A stretch of 64,000 bases of DNA from Novosphingobium sp. 9U (GCF_902506425.1 NZ_LR732469.1:2525521-2589520), one strand, 5' to 3'; counted from the first letter of the stretch, positions 25,248 through 34,999 are shown. Notes: generated by a model from the sequence alone, not told the origin. A program made the numbers and translations.

Positions 25248-26150
25248 TTACGCGTTCTCCGGCAACGGAATGAACTCGTCGTCGCCGGCGACGCGATCGA
25301 ACCGGCCCTCACGCCAGTCGTTCTTGGCCTGTTCGATCCGCTCCTTTGACGTCGAGACGAAGTTCCAGAAGATCTGGCGCGCTTCGGGGAACGGCTCACC
25401 GCCCACAAGCATCAGCCGGGTCGCGCCGACACCGCGCAGCACGATCTCGGCGCCAGGCTTGAACACGACGAACTCGCCTGCCTGGAACTGCCCATCCTGC
25501 CCAACGATCTCGAGCGTGCCGGCAACGACGTAGACCGCGCGCTCCACGTGATCGGCCTTGAGCTGGTAGCGCGCGCCGCTTGCCAGGATGAGATCGGCAT
25601 AGAGCGTGTCGGAGTATGTCTTCACGGGAGAGAGCAGCCCGTCCGACTGCCCGACCACCAGCGACATGCGCACGCCGTCTGCGTCCAGCGTCGGGATCTG
25701 GTCGACTGCATAGTGATCGAAGGCGGGCGCGATCTCCTGCAGCGCTTCAGGGAGCGCGATCCAGGTCTGCAGGCCAAACAGGGGGGCGCCGCTGCTGCGC
25801 GAAGCTGCAGGACTGCGCTCGGAGTGGACGATGCCCGAACCGGCGGTCATCAGGTTGACCGCGCCTGGCCGGATCGTCTGGACCGAGCCGACGCTGTCGC
25901 GATGCTCGATCTCGCCATCGAGCAGATAGGTGAGGGTGGACAGGCCGATGTGCGGGTGCGGCCGCACGTCGAGGCCCTCGCCGGGACCGAACGCGGTCGG
26001 ACCCATCTGGTCGAAGAAGATGAAGGGCCCGACCATCCGCCGTTGTGCCGAGGGCAGAGCGCGGCGCACGCTGAAGCCATCGCCCAGATCGCGAACGGGC
26101 GGCAGGATGACCAGGTCTACGCTTTCGGCTTCGCTCGAACGGATGCTCAT
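25248..26150 (-). CDS. Pirin family protein (cupin)
   Basis: The product is 300 residues. The N-terminal cupin carries the metal site DVRPHPHIGLSTLTYLLDGEIEHRDS and HSERS, giving the three His and one Glu of pirins. FIFFDQMGP and the VHSE block are conserved family signatures. A second cupin lacks metal ligands, as usual. Bacterial pirins include quercetin dioxygenases and redox regulators, so the function cannot be fixed here. Confidence 0.9.
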   Translation of the reverse strand: MSIRSSEAESVDLVILPPVRDLGDGFSVRRALPSAQRRMVGPFIFFDQMGPTAFGPGEGLDVRPHPHIGLSTLTYLLDGEIEHRDSVGSVQTIRPGAVNLMTAGSGIVHSERSPAASRSSGAPLFGLQTWIALPEALQEIAPAFDHYAVDQIPTLDADGVRMSLVVGQSDGLLSPVKTYSDTLYADLILASGARYQLKADHVERAVYVVAGTLEIVGQDGQFQAGEFVVFKPGAEIVLRGVGATRLMLVGGEPFPEARQIFWNFVSTSKERIEQAKNDWREGRFDRVAGDDEFIPLPENA

Positions 26151-26325
26151 GGATTTTCTCCCAAGGGGTTGCTCGTGTTGCGCTTGTACTACCGAAGTGA
26201 GTGCATGCGGATCAGTGGATTAATCTTGGTGATCTCGTTCTGAAAAGCTGAACACCGCAGCCCGCGGCAACCTCGGGACATCTCCTGAGTTATCACAGGT
26301 CAATCCGGGAGCCCGGGAGGAGCGG

Positions 26326-27165
26326 ATGCTGATCTTACGACGGGCGGCCGATGCCATCCGCCGCGCGACGGCGCCGGAGACCGCCTTTATACCGGACACA
26401 GCCGCCGACGCGGCCTGGAGCGACCTCTCGCACTGTCGTAATTGTGGGGCTTTGCTCAGCACACCTTATTGCAGCTCCTGCGGCCAAAAGGCCGCCAAGC
26501 GCCTGACTTGGCGCGCGTTTGTGCACGAGACGTGGGAGCGTGTCCGCGTCTTCGAGCTGCAGATGCTGACCACGGCGGCGCGGCTGCTGCTGTCGCCCGG
26601 GAAGGTAGCCCGCGAATACGTGCTCGGCCGGCGTAGTGCCAACATGCACCCCCTCAAGCTGCTCGTCGCCTTGGTGGCCGTGCTGGTGCTGATGCTCGCC
26701 GCCAACCGGTACTTCGCACAATACGATTTCGCCCGCGATGCGGTCGTCAACCGCATGGCGGAGCGGGTGATGCTCTATGCCAACTGGAGCTTCTCGCTCG
26801 GCATCTTCGCAATCTTTCTAGGCTCGTGGACGGTGCTGCGCCGACGCCTCAGCTACAACGTGGTCGAGCACGCGACGTTGGCGATCTACTGCCAGAGCGT
26901 GACGTTGGGGCTGGTGATCATCAACCTGCTGCCGACGATGATCTGGCGCGATCCGCAGTTCGTGATGTGGCACAAGGCGGCATCGCAGTACTACATGTTC
27001 GCCATCAAGCTTGCCGTTGTCGCCGCAGGTTACAAGCAGTTCTTCCTGCTCGATCTCAGGTCCGAGTGGTTGCGCTGGGCTTGTGCGGTGCTCGTCTACG
27101 CCGTCACCGGATGGCTCCTGCTGCGCGCCTATGCGCTAGCGATCCTGTGGCTGGTCACGTCGTGA
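26326..27165 (+). CDS. DUF3667 zinc-ribbon membrane protein
   Basis: The product is 279 residues. Near residue 37 is a zinc ribbon, CRNCGALLSTPYCSSCGQ, with two CxxC pairs. A conserved segment follows (TWRAFVHETWERVRVFELQMLTT...LLLSPGKVAREYVLGRR), then about four transmembrane helices to the C-terminus. DUF3667 proteins are inner membrane proteins of unknown role. Its stop is 17 bases before the ATG of the protease-TPM lipoprotein, so they are probably one operon. Confidence 0.85.
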   Translation: MLILRRAADAIRRATAPETAFIPDTAADAAWSDLSHCRNCGALLSTPYCSSCGQKAAKRLTWRAFVHETWERVRVFELQMLTTAARLLLSPGKVAREYVLGRRSANMHPLKLLVALVAVLVLMLAANRYFAQYDFARDAVVNRMAERVMLYANWSFSLGIFAIFLGSWTVLRRRLSYNVVEHATLAIYCQSVTLGLVIINLLPTMIWRDPQFVMWHKAASQYYMFAIKLAVVAAGYKQFFLLDLRSEWLRWACAVLVYAVTGWLLLRAYALAILWLVTS

Positions 27166-27182
27166 AAACAAGGAGAGAGGCG

Positions 27183-28787
27183 ATGCGCAAGGTTCTGCTG
27201 TCGATGGCGCCGATCACCGTCGCGCTTGTTGCGGGCTGCGGCTCGGGCGGCGATGCGCCTTCCGATGCGATGTCCGGGGCCAAGCGGGTCGAGGCGATCG
27301 CTTCGACGCTGCAAGCCTGCTCCTACGATGGGCGGCCGGTCGAGGCCAAGCCGGCAGCGCTTGCCGGATCGGCACCGAACGATTGCGTGGTCGCCGTCAA
27401 GAAAGTCATGGATTTTACAGGCTTACCCGCCAACTTCACGGTAGTTTCAGGGCCGGTCCCCAATGCCGCTGCGGTGATCATGCTGGACAACAACCAGGTC
27501 CCGCGCCGGGTGATAGCCTTCAACCCGAAGTTCATGGACGATGCGCGCGCGCAAGTCGGCGGCAGTCCGTGGGGGCCGATCAGCATCATGGCGCACGAGA
27601 TCGCACACCACTTGTCCGGGCACACGATCGTTCCGGGGGGAAGCCGGCCCGAGATCGAGCTGGAAGCGGACAAGTTCAGCGGCTTTGTCCTGCAGAAGAT
27701 GGGCGCGAGCCGCGACGATGCGACGCGCATGATCCTAAAGGTCGGCAACGTCCACGGCACCCCGACGCACCCCGACAAGCAGCGCCGCGCCCAGGCGATT
27801 GCGCAAGGCTGGAACGAGTCCTGCCTGCAGGCACGTTCAACCGGTTGCGACGGCAGCGGAGCGGGCGGCGAGCCGCTTTCGACCACGGCCCCGTCTTCGC
27901 CGAGCACCGCCCCGACGGCCCAACCGGCGGTGCTGCCTCGCCCGGGCTCGATCCCGTTCAAATACGGCCGCTTCGTCATCGACGAGACCGGCAAGCTCGA
28001 TCCCGGCCGAGCCCGTGCGATGGACCAGCGGCTCTATGATCTCGCCCGCAACGTCGGTGCCGAGTTCACAATCCTGGTGGTGAACGACCTGCGCGGATTG
28101 TCGGCACAGGATTATGCCTGGGAGATGATGCGGCAGCTTCGCGTGGGTAAGCTTGACGTCGGCAACGGCGCCGTCGCCGTGGTCGCGCCGCGTCAGCACC
28201 AAGCGGCCGTGGCGTTCGGCCCCGGCTTCGCCAAGGAGGCGGAGTTCTCCAATCCTGACAAGCAGTTGCTGCAGTGGGTTGATGCGGCCTGGAACTATTG
28301 CAACGATGCTGATGGCTGCCAAGCCTGGACGGACAACCTGTTCGACGTGTTCCGCCTGACGCTCTCGAACGTCGAGCATACCAAGTGGACGATCCAGTAC
28401 CCCAGCCTCGGCGCCCTGATCACGCACTACGACGAAGTGAACGCCGAGCGCATGCGCACCAAGCGCGCGTTCGACCCGGCCACCGATCAGCCGCTGGGCA
28501 ACCTCATTCGCGTGAGTGGCACCGTGACTTCTATGAGCGCGCCGACCGGACCCGGGCAGGCGAACCCGCGCATCTTGGGCGGCGCGCTGGGCTACACCGC
28601 CGTCGCCATGAAGACCGACGACGGATATCCAGTGGCGCTCTACGTTTCGCCGCGGCTCGCAGGTCTGATGCCGGCCGGCAAGCTGAAGCAGGGGCAGCGC
28701 TATACCATGGTGGGCCGCCTTCAGCAGACCGGAGACAAGGCCAAGCAGTATTCGGCCATGTGGCTGTTCAGTTACGACCCACTCTGA
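27183..28787 (+). CDS. Lipoprotein combining an M48-like metalloprotease and a TPM domain
   Basis: The product is 534 residues from the ATG at 27183, after AGGAGAGAGG. A lipobox (LVAGCGS, Cys19) anchors it in the periplasm. Residues 100-210 carry HEIAHH (His138, Glu139, His142) and ELEAD at 159-163, the zinc ligands and pattern of M48-like peptidases. A Ser/Thr/Pro linker (about 235-255) leads to a TPM domain (about 262-380: LDPGRARAMDQRLYDLARN, ILVVNDLRG, VAVVAPRQHQAAVAFG). A last beta-rich region holds VSGTVTSMS and YTMVGRLQQTG. TPM domains occur in PSII repair factors and bacterial envelope proteins. The combination is unusual. It overlaps the convergent efflux gene by 16 bases. Confidence 0.8.
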   Translation: MRKVLLSMAPITVALVAGCGSGGDAPSDAMSGAKRVEAIASTLQACSYDGRPVEAKPAALAGSAPNDCVVAVKKVMDFTGLPANFTVVSGPVPNAAAVIMLDNNQVPRRVIAFNPKFMDDARAQVGGSPWGPISIMAHEIAHHLSGHTIVPGGSRPEIELEADKFSGFVLQKMGASRDDATRMILKVGNVHGTPTHPDKQRRAQAIAQGWNESCLQARSTGCDGSGAGGEPLSTTAPSSPSTAPTAQPAVLPRPGSIPFKYGRFVIDETGKLDPGRARAMDQRLYDLARNVGAEFTILVVNDLRGLSAQDYAWEMMRQLRVGKLDVGNGAVAVVAPRQHQAAVAFGPGFAKEAEFSNPDKQLLQWVDAAWNYCNDADGCQAWTDNLFDVFRLTLSNVEHTKWTIQYPSLGALITHYDEVNAERMRTKRAFDPATDQPLGNLIRVSGTVTSMSAPTGPGQANPRILGGALGYTAVAMKTDDGYPVALYVSPRLAGLMPAGKLKQGQRYTMVGRLQQTGDKAKQYSAMWLFSYDPL

Positions 28788-30217
28788 GCGGGCTGCCCCG
28801 CTTGGGCAACCTGCGGGTTCTCCCACGAGCCACCCAAGGCACGGAACAGGTCGACCTGCGCAAACGCGACTGCGCGGGTAGCCGCGGCGTACTCCGCCTC
28901 GGACTGCGCCAGGACACGCTGGGCGTCCAGGACGTCGAGCGCATCGGTCTGGCCGCGGCTCTGGCGCGCCAAGCCGACGTTGGCCGCGCGCTGTGCCGCA
29001 TCGCGAGCGGAGGCCAAGCGCTCCTTGCGCAGCAGGGCATTGCGGTAGACCGACAGCGCCGTCTCGGTCTCCTCCAGCGCCGTGAGCACGGTGCCGTCGA
29101 AGGTGGCGAGATCGGCTTGCGTGTCGGCGCGAGCGGCGGCGATGCGTGAGCGGATGCCCTCCTGATTGGGAAAGGCCCAGGATATCAGCGGGCCCAGCAG
29201 CCAGCGCAGTGGCCCGCCGCCGAACACGTCGGTGCTGCCGATCGCGGTGGTGCCGATGGTGCCGCCGAGGCTGATGCGCGGATAGAGGTCGGCCGTGGCG
29301 ACGCCGATCCGTGCCGTGTCCGCCGCCAGCCTGCGCTCTGCCGCCTTTACGTCGGGACGGCGGGCGAGGAGCATGCGGCCATCGCCGACCGGGATCGGCT
29401 GGCTGACGTCAGGCGTATCGGTGCGGACGCGGGCGGCCTCGGGCAGATCCTGCGGGGTACGCCCGGTCAGCGTCGCCAGGCGGAACAGCGCTCCATCGCG
29501 CGAGGCTTGGAGCGCCGGGATCGCGGCGGCCTGCTGCTCGCGCAGCTGGGTGATGCGGATCACATCCAGGCGCTGGTTGAGGCCGCGCTCGAAGCGTGCA
29601 TTGGTGATCCGCTCGGAGCGTTGCAGCAAGTCGACCGTGCGCTTAGCGACAGTGATCTGTTCGGCGGCGCTGGTGGCGTCGACATAGGCGCGCACGGTGT
29701 CTGCCACCACGCTCACGCGCACGGCATCGGCATCCTGCTGCGCGGCGGCGAGATCGGCGCGTGAGGCTTCGACCCCGCGCTTCACGCGGCCGAACAGGTC
29801 CAACTCGTAGGCCACGTTGAACTCGCCATCAACGACGCGGTTCTCGCGATCGAGGCCGGGCAGCGACTGGAAGCGCGAGGTGCGCTGGCGTCCGCCAGAG
29901 GCTTCGATCCCCGTCTGCGGCAGCGCCAGGTTGCGCGATCCGCGCAAGTCGGCCCGCGCCCGCTCGATACGCGCCACGGCGACCCGGATGTCGGTGTTGG
30001 CGGCCAGCGCGTCCTGCACCAAGCGGTCGAGTACCGGGTCGTTGTAGAGGCGCCACCATGTTCCATCCGGCTCTGCGGTGGAGACTGCCGGCAAGGTGCC
30101 GCCGATGAACGGAGCCTCCGCAGAAGGAGGCGGAGCCTTGGCGACGTAGTTGGGGCCGACGGCGCAACCCGCGAGACTGGTCGCGGCGAGCAGAGCGGCG
30201 ATGGAGCGCTTGAACAT
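28772..30217 (-). CDS. RND efflux outer membrane factor (OprM/NodT type), system 1
   Basis: The product is 481 residues from the ATG at 30217. It has a lipobox TSLAGCAVGPNY (acylated outer membrane channel), the family block WWRLYNDPVLDRLVQDALAAN, and two repeats of long helices with beta strands as in TolC/OprM (FNVAYELDLFGRVKRGVEAS in the first). It is the third cistron of a leftward operon. It exports drugs or metabolites together with the pump and fusion protein upstream. A 112-base gap holding a palindromic repeat separates it from the pump gene. Confidence 0.92.
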   Translation of the reverse strand: MFKRSIAALLAATSLAGCAVGPNYVAKAPPPSAEAPFIGGTLPAVSTAEPDGTWWRLYNDPVLDRLVQDALAANTDIRVAVARIERARADLRGSRNLALPQTGIEASGGRQRTSRFQSLPGLDRENRVVDGEFNVAYELDLFGRVKRGVEASRADLAAAQQDADAVRVSVVADTVRAYVDATSAAEQITVAKRTVDLLQRSERITNARFERGLNQRLDVIRITQLREQQAAAIPALQASRDGALFRLATLTGRTPQDLPEAARVRTDTPDVSQPIPVGDGRMLLARRPDVKAAERRLAADTARIGVATADLYPRISLGGTIGTTAIGSTDVFGGGPLRWLLGPLISWAFPNQEGIRSRIAAARADTQADLATFDGTVLTALEETETALSVYRNALLRKERLASARDAAQRAANVGLARQSRGQTDALDVLDAQRVLAQSEAEYAAATRAVAFAQVDLFRALGGSWENPQVAQAGQPAQSGS

Positions 30218-30242
30218 GCGTAATCCCTTCAAACATCCGTGT

Positions 30243-30315
30243 CCGTTTGTGCCGAGCGCAGTCGAGGTACGTGAGCGAGGCGCTGGCGTGTCTCGACTTC
30301 GCTCGACACGAACGG
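30243..30315. repeat. Dispersed long palindrome, copy 2
   Basis: Left arm 30243-30266 and right arm 30292-30315 (24 bases each) pair with three mismatches or wobble positions around a 25-base loop. The arms match the palindrome at 14581-14652. It lies inside the leftward efflux operon, between pump and channel genes. Confidence 0.8.
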
Positions 30316-30329
30316 GGTAGAGAGTGATC

Positions 30330-33300
30330 CTATTCGGCGGGCTGCAATGCGGGGCTGTGGCCTTGAGCATCGGGCTTCCGGCGCCGCGTGCGCTCGGCGA
30401 GGTTGCGGCAGACCACGTAGAAGGTCGGCGTGAACAGCAGACCGAACCCGGTGACGCCGGCCATGCCGAAGAACACCGCGGTGCCCAGCGCCTGGCGCAG
30501 CTCGGCGCCGGCGCCTTCCGCGATCACCAGCGGCACGGCGCCGAGGATGAAGGCGAAGCTGGTCATCAGGATCGGGCGCAGGCGCGTCTTGGCGGCGTAG
30601 ACGGCCGCGTCGACGATGCTCATGCCCTGCTCCTCCTCGGCCTGCTTGGCGAACTCGACCACCAGGATCGCGTTCTTGGCCGCCAGCGCGATCAGCACCA
30701 CGAGGCCGATCTGGGTCAGGATGTTGTTGTCCATGCCCCGGATCTGCACGCCGAGCATCGCCGCGAAGAGACACATCGGCACGATCAGCACGATCGCCAG
30801 CGGCAGCGTCAGGCTCTCGTACTGGGCCGCGAGCACCAGGAAGACGAAGAACACCGCCATGCCGAAGACGATCCCGGCCGTGTTGCCCGCAGTCACCTGC
30901 TGGTAGGCGATGCCCGTCCACTCGAAGTCGTAGCCCGCAGGCAGGGTGTCGTGCGCGACCTTCTCCATGACGGTGAGCGCCTGGCCCGTCGAGTGGCCGG
31001 GGGCGACGTTGCCGTCGACTTCGATCGCCTGCTGCAGGTTGTAGCGCACCACGCGGTAGGGGCCGGTCTCGTCCTTAAACGTGGCCACCGAGCCGATCGG
31101 CACCATCGCGCCCGAGTTCGACCGGGTCTTTAGGTTGGCGATGTCGGCGGTGGAGCCGCGATAGGGCGAGTCCGCCTGAGCCGTGACGCGATATGTGCGT
31201 CCCAACAAGTTGAAGTCGTTGACGAACGCTGATCCCAGATAGACCTGCAGCGCCTCGAAAATCCGCTGCGGCGGCACGCCCAGCATGTCGGCCTTCGGGC
31301 GATCGATGTCGGCAAAGATGCGCGGCGTGGCGGTGCTGAACAGCGAGTAGACCTGGGTCAGCTCGGGTTGCTTGTTGGCCTGTCCAAGCATCTTGCCGGT
31401 GGCCTTCAGCAGCTCGCCATAACCGCGACCCTGCTTGTCCTCGACGATCATGCGATAGCCGCCTGCGGGCACGATGCCGTTGATGGTGGGCGGCGGCAGC
31501 AGGTAGACTTGCGCCTTGTCGTAGCCCTTCATCGCGGCGCCTGCCTGCTCCATGATCTTCGCGTAAGTGGCGCCGATCTTCTTGCGCTCCTCGAAGCTGT
31601 CGAATGGAAAGTAGATGGCGACGGCATCGGGCGCCGCGGTGCGCGACGGACCATGAAGGCCGGCGAACATCACCGCGCCGCGGATGCCTTTGATGGGCAG
31701 CATACGGTTGGCCATGTCATGCGCGACCGCGTCCGAGCGCTCGAGGGAAGAACCGGACGGCAGGAATGCGGCGGCCAGGAAGTAGCCTTGGTCCTGCTGC
31801 GGCACGAAGCCCGCAGGCGTGGTCCAGAACAGGCCCACGGTGGCGAGGATCAGGGCGGCATAAGTCGCCATCATCCGCAGCGGGGCCTGGACCAACTTGA
31901 ACGTCAGGTGCGAGTAGCGCTCGCTCATGCGCTCGAAGCCGTTGTTGAACTTGTCCGCGCCGGTTTGCATCCACCGGCGCCACTTGGGCGCATCGGCAGC
32001 AGCCCGCTCGCGGTGCTTGAGCAGGATCGAGGCGAGTGCGGGCGATAGCGTCAGCGAGATCAGCAGCGAGATCACCGTTGCGGTCGAGATGGTGACGGCG
32101 AACTGCTTGTAGAACTCGCCCGAGATGCCGCTGATGAACAGCGTTGGCACGAACACCGCGCAGAGCACCAGCACGATCGCCACCAGCGCGCCGGACACCT
32201 CGTCCATCGATCGCCGAGCGGCTTCGATGGGGCGCAAGCCTTCCTCGATGTAGCGCTCGACGTTCTCGACCACGACGATCGCATCGTCGACGACGATGCC
32301 GATCGCCAGCACCAGGCCGAACAGCGACAGGTTGTTGAGCGAGTAGCCTACCGCCGCCAGCATGACCGCGGTGCCGATCAGCGAGACCGGGATGGCGACA
32401 ATCGGGATGATCGCGGCGCGCCAGTTCTGCAGGAACACCAGGATAACGAGGACGACCAGGATCACCGCTTCGAACAGCGTGTGGTACACAGCGTCGATCG
32501 ATTGGCCGATGAACTCGGTCGGGTTGTAGATGACCGAGTATTCCATGCCCCTGGGGAAGGTCTTGGCCAGCGTGTCCATTTCCGATCGCACAGCCTTGGC
32601 AGCGTCGAGTGCGTTCGAGCCGGGGCGCTGCATTACCGCTATGACGACGGTCGGCTTGTTCGAGAGGTAGGTGTTGATGGTGTAGTCCTGCGCGCCGAGC
32701 TCGACCCGCGCCACGTCACGCACGCGCACCTGCCGACCGTCGGGATCGGTGCGCACCACGACGTCGCCGAACTGCTCGGGCGTGGTCAGGCGGCCCTGCA
32801 GCTCGACGCCGATCTGGTAGGCGTTGCCGGTGTTGTAGGGCGGGGCGCCCAGGGCGCCGGCCGAGACCTGCACGTTCTGCGCGCGCAGAGCGGCGACGAT
32901 CTCACCAGGCGTCAGGTCCATCGCCGAGGCGCGGCCCGGGTCTATCCAGATGCGCATGCCGTAGTCGCGCGAGCCGTAGAGGCGCACGTCGCCCACGCCA
33001 TCGAGGCGGCCGAGCTTGTCCTTCACTTGCGTAATCGCGTAGTTCGAGAGGTAGTCGCGATCGAGCGAGCCGTCGGGCGACTGCAGGTTCACCACCATCA
33101 GGAAGTCGGGCGAGGTCTTGCGGGTCACGACGCCGAACTGCTGCACCTCAGTGGGCAGGCGGGGGAGGGCGACCGCGACGCGGTTCTGCACCAGCACCTG
33201 CGCGGCATCGAGGTCGGTGCCGATCTTGAAGGTCACGGTGATGGTCGTCTTGCCGTCGCCCGTGGACTGCGAATCCATGTAGAGCATGTTGTCGACGCCG

Positions 33301-33515
33301 TTGATCTCCTGCTCGATCGGAGCGGCGACCGTGTCGGCCACGGTCTCAGCCGAGGCACCTGGATACTGCGCCGTCACGGTGACGGTCGGCGGGACCACGT
33401 CGGGATACTGGGTGACGGGCAGGCCGAGGAAGGCGAGCGCGCCGACCACGGTGATGATCACCGCGATGACGCCTGCGAAGATCGGCCGGTCGATGAAGAA
33501 GCGTGAGAAACGCAT
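30330..33515 (-). CDS. RND efflux pump, AcrB/HAE1 family, system 1
   Basis: The product is 1061 residues from the ATG at 33515 (MRFSRFFIDRPIFA); upstream extensions lie in repeat DNA and are rejected. It has the normal AcrB length with 12 transmembrane helices, two large periplasmic loops, and proton-relay aspartates in GIVVDDAIVVVENVERY (TM4). QYPDVVPPTVTVTAQYPGAS and GMDNNILTQIGLVVLIALAAKNAILVVEFA are hallmark stretches. It is an inner membrane proton antiporter exporting hydrophobic or amphiphilic compounds. Substrates cannot be read from the sequence. Confidence 0.95.
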   Translation of the reverse strand: MRFSRFFIDRPIFAGVIAVIITVVGALAFLGLPVTQYPDVVPPTVTVTAQYPGASAETVADTVAAPIEQEINGVDNMLYMDSQSTGDGKTTITVTFKIGTDLDAAQVLVQNRVAVALPRLPTEVQQFGVVTRKTSPDFLMVVNLQSPDGSLDRDYLSNYAITQVKDKLGRLDGVGDVRLYGSRDYGMRIWIDPGRASAMDLTPGEIVAALRAQNVQVSAGALGAPPYNTGNAYQIGVELQGRLTTPEQFGDVVVRTDPDGRQVRVRDVARVELGAQDYTINTYLSNKPTVVIAVMQRPGSNALDAAKAVRSEMDTLAKTFPRGMEYSVIYNPTEFIGQSIDAVYHTLFEAVILVVLVILVFLQNWRAAIIPIVAIPVSLIGTAVMLAAVGYSLNNLSLFGLVLAIGIVVDDAIVVVENVERYIEEGLRPIEAARRSMDEVSGALVAIVLVLCAVFVPTLFISGISGEFYKQFAVTISTATVISLLISLTLSPALASILLKHRERAAADAPKWRRWMQTGADKFNNGFERMSERYSHLTFKLVQAPLRMMATYAALILATVGLFWTTPAGFVPQQDQGYFLAAAFLPSGSSLERSDAVAHDMANRMLPIKGIRGAVMFAGLHGPSRTAAPDAVAIYFPFDSFEERKKIGATYAKIMEQAGAAMKGYDKAQVYLLPPPTINGIVPAGGYRMIVEDKQGRGYGELLKATGKMLGQANKQPELTQVYSLFSTATPRIFADIDRPKADMLGVPPQRIFEALQVYLGSAFVNDFNLLGRTYRVTAQADSPYRGSTADIANLKTRSNSGAMVPIGSVATFKDETGPYRVVRYNLQQAIEVDGNVAPGHSTGQALTVMEKVAHDTLPAGYDFEWTGIAYQQVTAGNTAGIVFGMAVFFVFLVLAAQYESLTLPLAIVLIVPMCLFAAMLGVQIRGMDNNILTQIGLVVLIALAAKNAILVVEFAKQAEEEQGMSIVDAAVYAAKTRLRPILMTSFAFILGAVPLVIAEGAGAELRQALGTAVFFGMAGVTGFGLLFTPTFYVVCRNLAERTRRRKPDAQGHSPALQPAE

Positions 33516-33586
33516 GAGGCATGTCCCTGTTGGGCGAGCGCGGTGGCTCACCCGTTGCGGGTGATCGTGTCGAAGCGGGCCTGTGG

Positions 33587-33704
33587 TCCTCCCCTGCAAG
33601 GGGAGGGGGACCGCCGCTGCGAGCGGTGGTGAAGGGGTGTCCACGCTGGCGGTGACACCCTCCGTCAGCCTTTAGGGGCTGCCACCACCCGTTGCAGGGG
33701 AGGA
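33587..33704. repeat. Dispersed palindromic repeat (CCTCCCCTGCAAGGGG type), copy 1
   Basis: TCCTCCCCTGCAA at 33587-33599 and its complement TTGCAGGGGAGGA at 33692-33704 bracket an internal GGGGACCGCCGC...CCCTCCGTCAG segment. A diverged relative lies at 41390-41510. It sits between the pump gene and the fusion-protein gene. Confidence 0.72.
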
Positions 33705-33721
33705 TCTTTCCACAAGCATCC

Positions 33722-34999
33722 TCAATCCAAGGTCGCTTGCGCCGCCGTTGGTGAGTTCGAGCCTGCCTGAGGAGTGGGCGCCGTTTTCGCAGCCACGATC
33801 CGTCCCGGCTTCGCATCGACCTTCGATCCTGCGATCGCGGCCTGGAAGTTGCTGATCACAATCCTGTCAGTCGGCGCCAGGCCCGAACGGATCACCCTCA
33901 GGCCATTCACCACCGGGCCGAGCTGGACGGGCTTTGCCGCCACCGTACCGTCGGCGCCAACTGTCAGCACGACCTTGCGCGCCTGATCGGATTGCACCGC
34001 CTCATCAGGCACGAGCATCGCCCGGACCTTGCCGGCATCGGCCAGGCGCATGTTGCCGAACATGCCCGGCGTGAGGAAGCCTTCGGGATTGGGCACCACC
34101 GCGCGGACCCGGATGGTGCCGGAGCGAGGGTCGAGCCCGTTGTCGGTGAAGTCCAGCCTGCCGTTCCAGCGATAGTCTGCCTCATCCTGCAGGCGCACTT
34201 GCACGTCGGCGGGAGCTTGCCTGGCCTGGCGCTCACGCTGGGTCTTCAGGAACAGCGCCTCGGAGGCGTCGAAGTTGAAGTAGATCGGGTCGACCGCGTT
34301 GATCGTCGTCAGCAACGTCGCGCTGGCGCCGTTGTCGCCCGAGACGAGGTTGCCGACATCCACCCGGCGGTCCGAGACGCGGCCGGAGATCGGTGCGCGC
34401 ACAGTGGCGAACTCCATGCTGAGCGCACGCGTCTGCACGCGGGCTTGCGCACCGGCAAGACCGGCCTCGGCAGCACGGACGCGCGCGCGCAGCTGGTCGA
34501 CTTCGCTGGCGGCCATCGCTTCGTCGCCGGTGAGCCCGGCGACGCGCGCATAGTCGGAGCGGGCCAGTGCGAGGGTGCTGCGTGCAGAGGCGACGTCGGC
34601 CTGAGCCTCGGCCAGTGCAGCGCGATAAGGCCGCGGATCGACCACGAACAGTGGCTGGCCTTGGCGCACGAAGTCGCCATCGCGGAACAGGATCTGCACC
34701 ACGGCGCCGGACACGCGGGGGCGGACCTCGACCGTCCGGCTGGGGGCGAAGCGGCCGACATAGTCGTTCCACTCGGTCACCTCCCGCACCAGCGGCATCG
34801 CGGCCTGGACCACCGGCGTCGGCATCGGCGCTGCGTCTGCCTTCGGACCCGAGAAGACCTTCCAACCGATCCCCGCGACCAGGACTAGGGCGATCACGCC
34901 AACGATGGGCCCTCGCCGAAGTCTGGACCGCGCCGGAGGAGGGGTCTCGGAGACAAAGGTGTCGTACCGCGGTATTTCGATATTGGTGGGCGAGTTCAC
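33722..34999 (-). CDS. RND efflux membrane fusion protein, system 1
   Basis: The product is 425 residues from a GTG at 34999 (VNSPTNIEIPRYDTF), with GGAG 9 bases upstream. One N-terminal membrane helix (GPIVGVIALVLVAGIGWKVF) is followed by the lipoyl half-motifs (VEVRPRVSGAVVQILFRDGDFVRQGQPLF and FATVRAPISGRVSDRRVDVGNLV), a helical hairpin between them and a beta-barrel domain. It links pump and outer membrane channel in the periplasm. It is the first gene of the leftward efflux operon and uses a membrane helix, where the system 2 partner is a lipoprotein. Confidence 0.9.
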   Translation of the reverse strand: MNSPTNIEIPRYDTFVSETPPPARSRLRRGPIVGVIALVLVAGIGWKVFSGPKADAAPMPTPVVQAAMPLVREVTEWNDYVGRFAPSRTVEVRPRVSGAVVQILFRDGDFVRQGQPLFVVDPRPYRAALAEAQADVASARSTLALARSDYARVAGLTGDEAMAASEVDQLRARVRAAEAGLAGAQARVQTRALSMEFATVRAPISGRVSDRRVDVGNLVSGDNGASATLLTTINAVDPIYFNFDASEALFLKTQRERQARQAPADVQVRLQDEADYRWNGRLDFTDNGLDPRSGTIRVRAVVPNPEGFLTPGMFGNMRLADAGKVRAMLVPDEAVQSDQARKVVLTVGADGTVAAKPVQLGPVVNGLRVIRSGLAPTDRIVISNFQAAIAGSKVDAKPGRIVAAKTAPTPQAGSNSPTAAQATLD

